From: Polytrichum commune
Lineage: Eukaryota; Streptophyta; Polytrichopsida; Polytrichales; Polytrichaceae
DNA: 64,000 nucleotides
Direction: 5' to 3'
NCBI GenBank assembly: GCA_950295325.1
Contig: OX485803.1
Span: 56,063,554-56,127,553 of the forward strand
Shown: positions 57,936 through 64,000 of the stretch, one piece after another
Numbering within the stretch: the stretch's first letter is position 1
How the letters are laid out: each line of letters starts with the position of its first letter
The notes under the pieces: model-generated
Databases searched by the model: none
Seen by the model: the letters and a program-made list of their open reading frames with translations, nothing else
What the model was told of the DNA's origin: nothing
Position numbers and translations under genes: made by a program

Positions 57936-60900
57936 AGGATGGTAGTCCTCCCTCAACCACAAACCTCTTCAAGCACTCGTTGTGTTTTTTACTTTTTTGT
58001 CTCACTTCTAGTTGTGGGTAAGGTATCAAATGAATGAGTGTGAGAAGACAAATCCAATAAGCCCAATCTCAATTCCAATGTTCAAGAGTTCAAGGAGAAA
58101 GCATCAAAAATCAAATTGGAGAGAAACTCAAAATTTGACTGTTCATTGCACCCAAACAACTTAAGAGTTAGGGGATCATCTTGATTTTAGGGCTTTAAAG
58201 ATCTTGAGAAGCTTTACAAGATGGTCCAATGTTTGTGCAATTGTTTGTGATTGTTGTTTATTTGTGAGTGCATGAGTATGGATTGAAAGAGTTATCATGA
58301 TTTGAAGCAAATGGAGGTATTTTTTTTGTAGGAAGTTTTTGGTGGTGAAAATTGCTTTGTACTAGGCATGTGCTTGCTCTCTAAAGAGAAAACCGCTTCT
58401 TGTTCACCTAGCATTACATTCTCCCCTAAATAAGCCCCCATTCAAATCTAAATATACTCCCCCCCCCAAAAAAAAACAAAGTAAGAATATGGATAAGTAG
58501 CTCACCATGTGGCACAACCTCCCAACATTTAAATTGGCAAGTTTTAGCACTTTGAAATGAGGCTTGTGTCTTACCTCCACGACACCTCTTTATATATATA
58601 TATATATACACAAAATACCATTTACACACATGACCAACCTTTTAACCAAAACAAAAAAACAAAAAAAACAAATAGATTGCACCCATACACATGTTCTAGA
58701 TGCGGCTATAGTTCCACAACTAGAATGGTGATGGCACCTGACATCATACACATGGTGCCTTATGTAAGTGAGAGGGAATTTTTGCATATGATCACACCTC
58801 CCCTAATTGTTAATGCTTGAGTACTTTCATATGTATTCTACTATATTAATGTAGGGTCTTCAAAACTAATTCCATTACTATCTTCTTTAAGAAAGTAACC
58901 TCCAACCTACATACCATTTTAAGACATTGTGTTGGATGAATGAGAGGTATGGTCGCATGCTATATTTTCATTTATCCCTTATGTATGAGATTACTTCCAA
59001 AAGAGGATGAAGCTCATGAAGAGCGTTTTGGATGAAAACCCCACTAGGTCACATGTTCCAAATGGAGATTGAAGATGAGAATCCAGGCATGTACACGGTG
59101 ATTAAAACATGGTGTTTCACAAATGGTAAGGCAAAAATTCTTGATACCAAACTTTTGTTCCATGGTGTAGATAACTTTCCTATTAATGTGTATCTTTAAT
59201 CCTTAATTGAATCTTCATACTATAAATGCATTGTATTTGATGTATTGGAACCGTATACACCCTTCTTGTTGTTATGATTTAGTAGCATTATCTATTATTG
59301 GATGATAGATGAGAAGGTGACATGCAATCCCTAGAGGTGAACTTTTCATTGGAAACCTAAATGACGTGCGTGGCTCAAACCCCTTATACGCAAGAGATTC
59401 TATAGAAAAAGCAAATGTATACATACTAATTGCAAGCTAGAAAATGGACTCATGTATTTATACAAAGCTTTTCAATTTAATGTGATAAATGCCTCCACTA
59501 CATATACACAATAAAAACCATGAATTAAGTAGACTTTTATTACATATAAAATCCACTTTTATTTCCAAATGAGAAAATTCTTTGGATTTTTCCTCATTCA
59601 TAGCATGTAACTTAACGTTTGCATCAAACAAACAAAGATGAGGGCACAGTAACTTTAATCACAATCTAGAGCAAAAACTCAAGGGAACCCATGAGCGCTC
59701 CAAGTGCCTCAATTTGTAAAAATCTAGAACCCAAATGCAAACCCTAACAAGAATGGAGAGGCTGGTTGTTGAGGACTATTATCATATGGCAACAATGGAT
59801 GATAACGTGAATTGGATGAAACCAACACATCTATTGTTAACATTCTTTCTAAAGCATAGGGCCCCCCATTTGTACATCTACATGTACTTCAATATTCTTG
59901 ATAGCATTTTCAAATGTACACACTAGAGAAAACCAATACCTCTCCCTCATGCACACTCTGTATGCTAATGCTTTAAATTAGACCCCTTCTTACACTCACG
60001 CTAGGTTGTACGTGGTATGAAGAGTCCATCCTGGAGGGTGCACCTTACATAACACGTATGAGTGTACGTTAGTGCACAAAAGGGGTATTAATTTGAACTT
60101 TGCCATACTACATATACATATGCTACACAAATTATAACTCGTAGTTATGTGCGTGTATGAAGGACCTTTAGAAAATATGCAACATTTGTGTTTGTGTAGC
60201 AGTGTCACAAGACTTTAGAAGATAAGTATTTCATATTAGATTGAAATGGGATGAATGATTTTCTCATTTCCTTATCTCATCCATGCATGCATGGAAAAGG
60301 TTGTTGAAATAAGAACGATGCCACGTCTTGCTTAGGGTTGCAAGAGGAATGGGCCACACTTCGTTGTGGAGGCCGATTAAAGGGGATGTGGATGGTTGAT
60401 GTGTGTGGTTATACTTGTGATAGGGGTTAATTGTTATTCGAAAGCATATATTGTATACTTATGTTAATGACTATATATGAATGTAATTTTATGATTGTAT
60501 ACATAATGTCACATGTACATATTTATGCTTGATTTTACAAAAACAATCTTGTATATAGGGTTTTTTTTAGAGTATGTTGCAAGCGCATGAAAGGCGCACC
60601 CCCCTCCCCCCAGGATGGAATCCCACATCTCCAAAATGGGATAATATTTCACGGTCACCTTAAATTTGCGGCGAGGGAATCCAAATAAACTATCTCAGCA
60701 AACAGTAATGAAGGTGACCATGTCAAGAAACACTATTTTGATACAATCTATTTCAAAATAATATCAAACTCAAAAACAACATTTCTAAGAAACATGTGCT
60801 TTTCGTAATTTCTGATTTTGATATACGTCAAATACAATACATCCCAATCTTAGTTTGCTTCACACTACGTACACCGAACAAGACATTTAAAAAGTGATAA

Positions 60901-62344
60901 GGACTTCTTTCAATCACGGTCTTCAAACCGCCAACCATGACCACAAGAGAACCCAAATCTTTGGAGGTGTTTCCACGTTTCTCGATCACATGGGCCCTCC
61001 CCATCCTCCTTGAAACCTCACCGAGCTACTTACTTACAAACACAAAATTGCAAAGAAACGTCACATATACATATTCACAAGGGCAACTACATACACGAGG
61101 AACCAATATGTGTGCACCTCTAGAGCGTGGCTTGGGGAAGTGCATGCATGGCCATCAATTTTTAGGGTGCCAAATTTGCAGTCAAGGCACGGTGGGCACT
61201 GGGCAAGGGTTAAAGTGAAGACTCTCACAGCATGCTGACTTTAATGACCCGGGCGGCTAATTTAATGCACATGCCCATATACTGTCTTTGTATATAGCAC
61301 TCGTTTTTTAATTGGTAAAGTTCCCAACACATTCGTTTCCGTGTCACAAACCAGGGACACTCATGCATGCATCATTGTGGCTGCGTTAATTATTTAGTTC
61401 TCAAGAATCAGTAACTTAAGTAATAAGTGTGTGAATTTTGATGGCGATTTTCATAATTAGTAGATAACTTATGTGTGGACCGGTGGGTGTGTTGGAGGCT
61501 TCGATTTATAATTGAGAGGTGGTCAGCAAGTCCGGTCTGGCCATGGAACTGATTGAGATGCATTGTTGACTTGTTCCATTGCAAACCTGATCATCTTTAG
61601 CCTTGGACGATGAGGCGATGACCTCGAGAGTGGTGAAATGGTGGTGGACGTTAACCTAATTAACTACCCCCCCCCCCTTCATGAGCTTCCAAGGGGGAGG
61701 TGGATAGGGGCCGGGGCCTGCGATTTGGCACCTCCGGGCAGCCCGTACGAAAAAAAGGTTGAAAAGTTCGGATCCCGACTGAAAATTGCTGCCTGTTCCG
61801 TCCAACTTTGAAGATTGAAATTGTCTTTGCATTCTTAAAGGTTGCTTGTCCATATAACCCATATTGAGTGAACTTCATCTTCACGGTTCATAATCCAATA
61901 TATATGTTCACGTTCATTGAGTAGATAAGCAATTGATTGAGATTTCCTCTTCGAAGTGAAATTGTCAATAAAGCATGTAATTAACTTGGAAGCCAAAAAC
62001 ATTACAAAACCCGCATTAGCGTCGAGGCTATAATTTTTGTGACTTGCCATTGAAAGGGTCTTTGTCATTCTTAAATGGAACTAAAATTTAGTGTTTTATT
62101 TTGAGTTAGGTTATTTTTATGATAGTTTAGTTAATACCCTCTACTTTCACAAAGTATTCATACACATTCAAACAGATTAAGTGTGATTGAATGTAATTAA
62201 GTGTAAAGAATCATATTCATTACTTAATTACATTTAAGTACCTATCCCCCTGGAGGTTCATTTGGGGGGGGGGGGGTTTACGTCCGCCCAAAATGGTCTC
62301 CAAGACCTAATCCATTATTTAGCACTTGAAATCAACAAAATGGC
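57936..62344. other. Unassigned AT-rich sequence
   Basis: Microsatellite TA at about 58592-58610 and C/G runs near 60599, 61666 and 62263. 61.63-61.83 kb is GC-richer but has no convincing frame. No gene seen. Confidence 0.4.
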
Positions 62345-62582
62345 AAATTTAGGTAGTTGAATAAGAATCCTTGCTTCACTACACCACTTACAATATTTAG
62401 TGTTATGCACATCATTTGCAAAGGGCCTAAACTACATGATTAAAATTCTCAAAGTTGCTAATACGATACTATTCGTCAACTTGAGTAACTTTTTTAAACA
62501 AGATGTTATTTACATTATGACATTTAGCATAGCACATTGGGATACTTGAGATGATAGTTTTGCGTGTTAAGTATGCAAAAGG

Positions 62583-63282
62583 GAGCAAGCATGGTCAAGC
62601 ATATGGAAAAAATGCTCCAATAAACTAAAACCATAATTGTTTTGGTCAAATGTTTAAAAGTAGTAGCAAAGTGTTGTTTAGATTAATTTTGCTTTTTGTT
62701 TTTTTGTTTTTGTTTTTCATGGCTCCCTTTATTGTTGTGTTAGGTACTCACATATAGAACATGAAGATGATCTTCAAAACCTATCATTAAAAGTATTACT
62801 ATGTATGGTTTTGGACGTAGATTTCATGACCTTAAACATTTTAAAGTTGGAATTTTTTTTTATAAAAATTCCATGTTTTTTGAATTCACTATAAACTTGA
62901 GGGCGCCATTACAAAAAAATGCAGAAAACATCAATTCAATGTAATTTTTATCATGTTCTAATCAAATTCTAGACAATTACATATCCTATATATATATCCT
63001 ATATATATATCCTATATATATATCCTATATATATATCCTATATATATATCCTATATCCTATATATACATATGCACGTTACCTACATCGTCTTCTAAAATA
63101 TGTAGACTTTTCTTGAAAAAAAAAATCAATATAAATTGCTTGGCTTTGTAGATCAATGTGTTTTTCAAATGTTTATGATTTTTTTTCCTTCACAAAATTC
63201 AAAGTGAATATATAGTTTTGAATCACTTTCACTTAAACCTATCCATGGTAATGGAGTTTTGTACTTGACCGTGCTTGCGTCC
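62583..63282 (+). mobile_element. Replitron-related fragment inserted in a long-TIR element
   Basis: Sequence from GGGAGCAAGCATGGTCAAG at about 62581 to TTGACCGTGCTTG at about 63275 matches 23050-23930 of the Replitron-like relic, including the putative splice-donor context near 62818, but lacks the hAT-like MITE found there. It contains none of the HUH-endonuclease coding part. Both flanks belong to another copy of the 7.5-8.45 kb element, which reads continuously if this piece is removed. The junctions share AAAGGGA (left about 62577-62583, right about 63281-63287). It is either a short non-autonomous derivative or a truncated copy. Confidence 0.55.
62981..63065. repeat. 13-bp minisatellite, unit CCTATATATATAT
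   Basis: About six tandem units, with one shortened unit at the right end. Located inside the Replitron-related fragment. Confidence 0.9.
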
Positions 63283-63550
63283 AAAGGGAAGACATTATTG
63301 AGTATACTAATGGCAAGTGTCATTTGTTTACATTTTGGTATGCAAAAGGAAGATATTTTTAAGCATGCTAATGCCAAGGGTCATTTGTGTACACTTTAGT
63401 ACACTATTGAACATACAACATCTTGACTAAAAGTGTATGATGACACTTACGATGAAGTTGTTGATTATTAGTTAAATTAGCATATGCCTCAAAATAGAGT
63501 AAGTCATACTATTTTGCATGTGACATTAAATATCATAAGTGGTGTAGTTT

Positions 63551-64000
63551 GGGTCAGTGTCATCCCAACCCATTGCACCCGTGCATATGAATTAATGTCC
63601 CGGGTCATTCATGCACCATCCACTCAACCGTAACATTAGACAAGTTGGGCATGCTATTGTGATCCCAATTTAAGGCTAACAAAAATCACCACATGGGTGT
63701 TGTTCCCACATACCATCCCCAGCCCTAGGGATGTCATTTTGGGCCCATCGTGAAGAGAAGACCCAAGCCGGTGTCTTTCCCTTACCTTGGAATACTTCGC
63801 ACCTAATGTTGCCATAATTCTTTGACGTAGAGGGTGCTAAAACCAACACCCTACTTAAAAGCAACACCTATAAGTGCCTCCCAATCACCAACAGAGAGAA
63901 GAACGCTAGTTATCTAGACCAGCGTGATTGAAATGCATGTTTGACCCACCCTTGTTATTATGCATGCTGGTCATAATAACAATGGTGCAGGACTACTAAC
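63551..64000. other. Unassigned right edge
   Basis: No recognisable feature; a 63-codon minus frame (63676-63867) has no motif. Confidence 0.4.

Larger units (their letters stand above)
62345..63550. mobile_element. Long-TIR element, second copy, split by a Replitron-related fragment
   Basis: Shares blocks with 7940-8460: TTTGCAAAGGGCCT, ACATTATGACATTT, ATGATGAAGTTGTTG-like, and the terminal GACATTAAATATCATAA at 63520-63538. The block between about 62583 and 63282 belongs to a different repeat. The left terminus is not clear. Confidence 0.58.

Noticed and set aside
62981-63065. CRISPR-like repeat array
   Set aside because: Units are contiguous 13-bp repeats without spacers: a minisatellite in plant DNA.

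Overview
This is AT-rich nuclear DNA from a land plant, and almost everything recognisable in it is transposable-element debris. There are no intact long reading frames, no rRNA or tRNA gene, no CRISPR array and no bacterial-style gene packing. Two relics point to a non-seed plant such as a fern, lycophyte or bryophyte: a Ty3/gypsy element whose integrase runs in frame into a PHD finger, and a decayed HUH-endonuclease transposase that looks like a Replitron, a group reported at high copy number in non-seed plants. That assignment is inference; no database search was possible.

Layout. 0.5-0.85 kb is a GC-rich island that might be the 5' part of a host gene. 0.8-9.3 kb is a patchwork of small elements: a ~93-bp foldback element (four copies in the window), tRNA-like SINE candidates with a pol III B box (four copies), a PIF/Harbinger-like MITE and a long-TIR element. 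10.07-12.96 kb is the Ty3/gypsy pol relic (RT, RNase H, integrase, PHD finger), followed by a polypurine tract and an LTR-like block with a repeated end (13.28-13.84 kb). 22.73-25.04 kb is the Replitron-like relic; a probable intron in it carries an 8-bp-TSD, hAT-like MITE. 28.0-34.0 kb is a cluster of four TIR elements with TAA/TTA target duplications (PIF/Harbinger type), with a fifth at 54.9 kb. At 30.9-31.6 kb a second hAT-like MITE is itself split by a 246-bp MITE with 35-bp TIRs and a 9-bp TSD. 47.6-48.0 and 56.6-57.0 kb are 3' ends of one LINE family. 49.6-53.6 kb is a 5'-truncated LINE of a second family, strongly A/C-rich on the plus strand, with an RNase H domain. 62.3-63.55 kb is another copy of the long-TIR element, split by a Replitron-derived fragment.

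There is no operon or pathway here. The window is a layered record of insertions, and nested copies and empty sites allow several events to be ordered. All coding remnants are broken by stops or frameshifts. Between the named elements lies unassigned, AT-rich, probably older repeat-derived sequence. The possible host-gene signals (0-0.85, 16.7-17.0, 35.2-36.7 kb) are weak.
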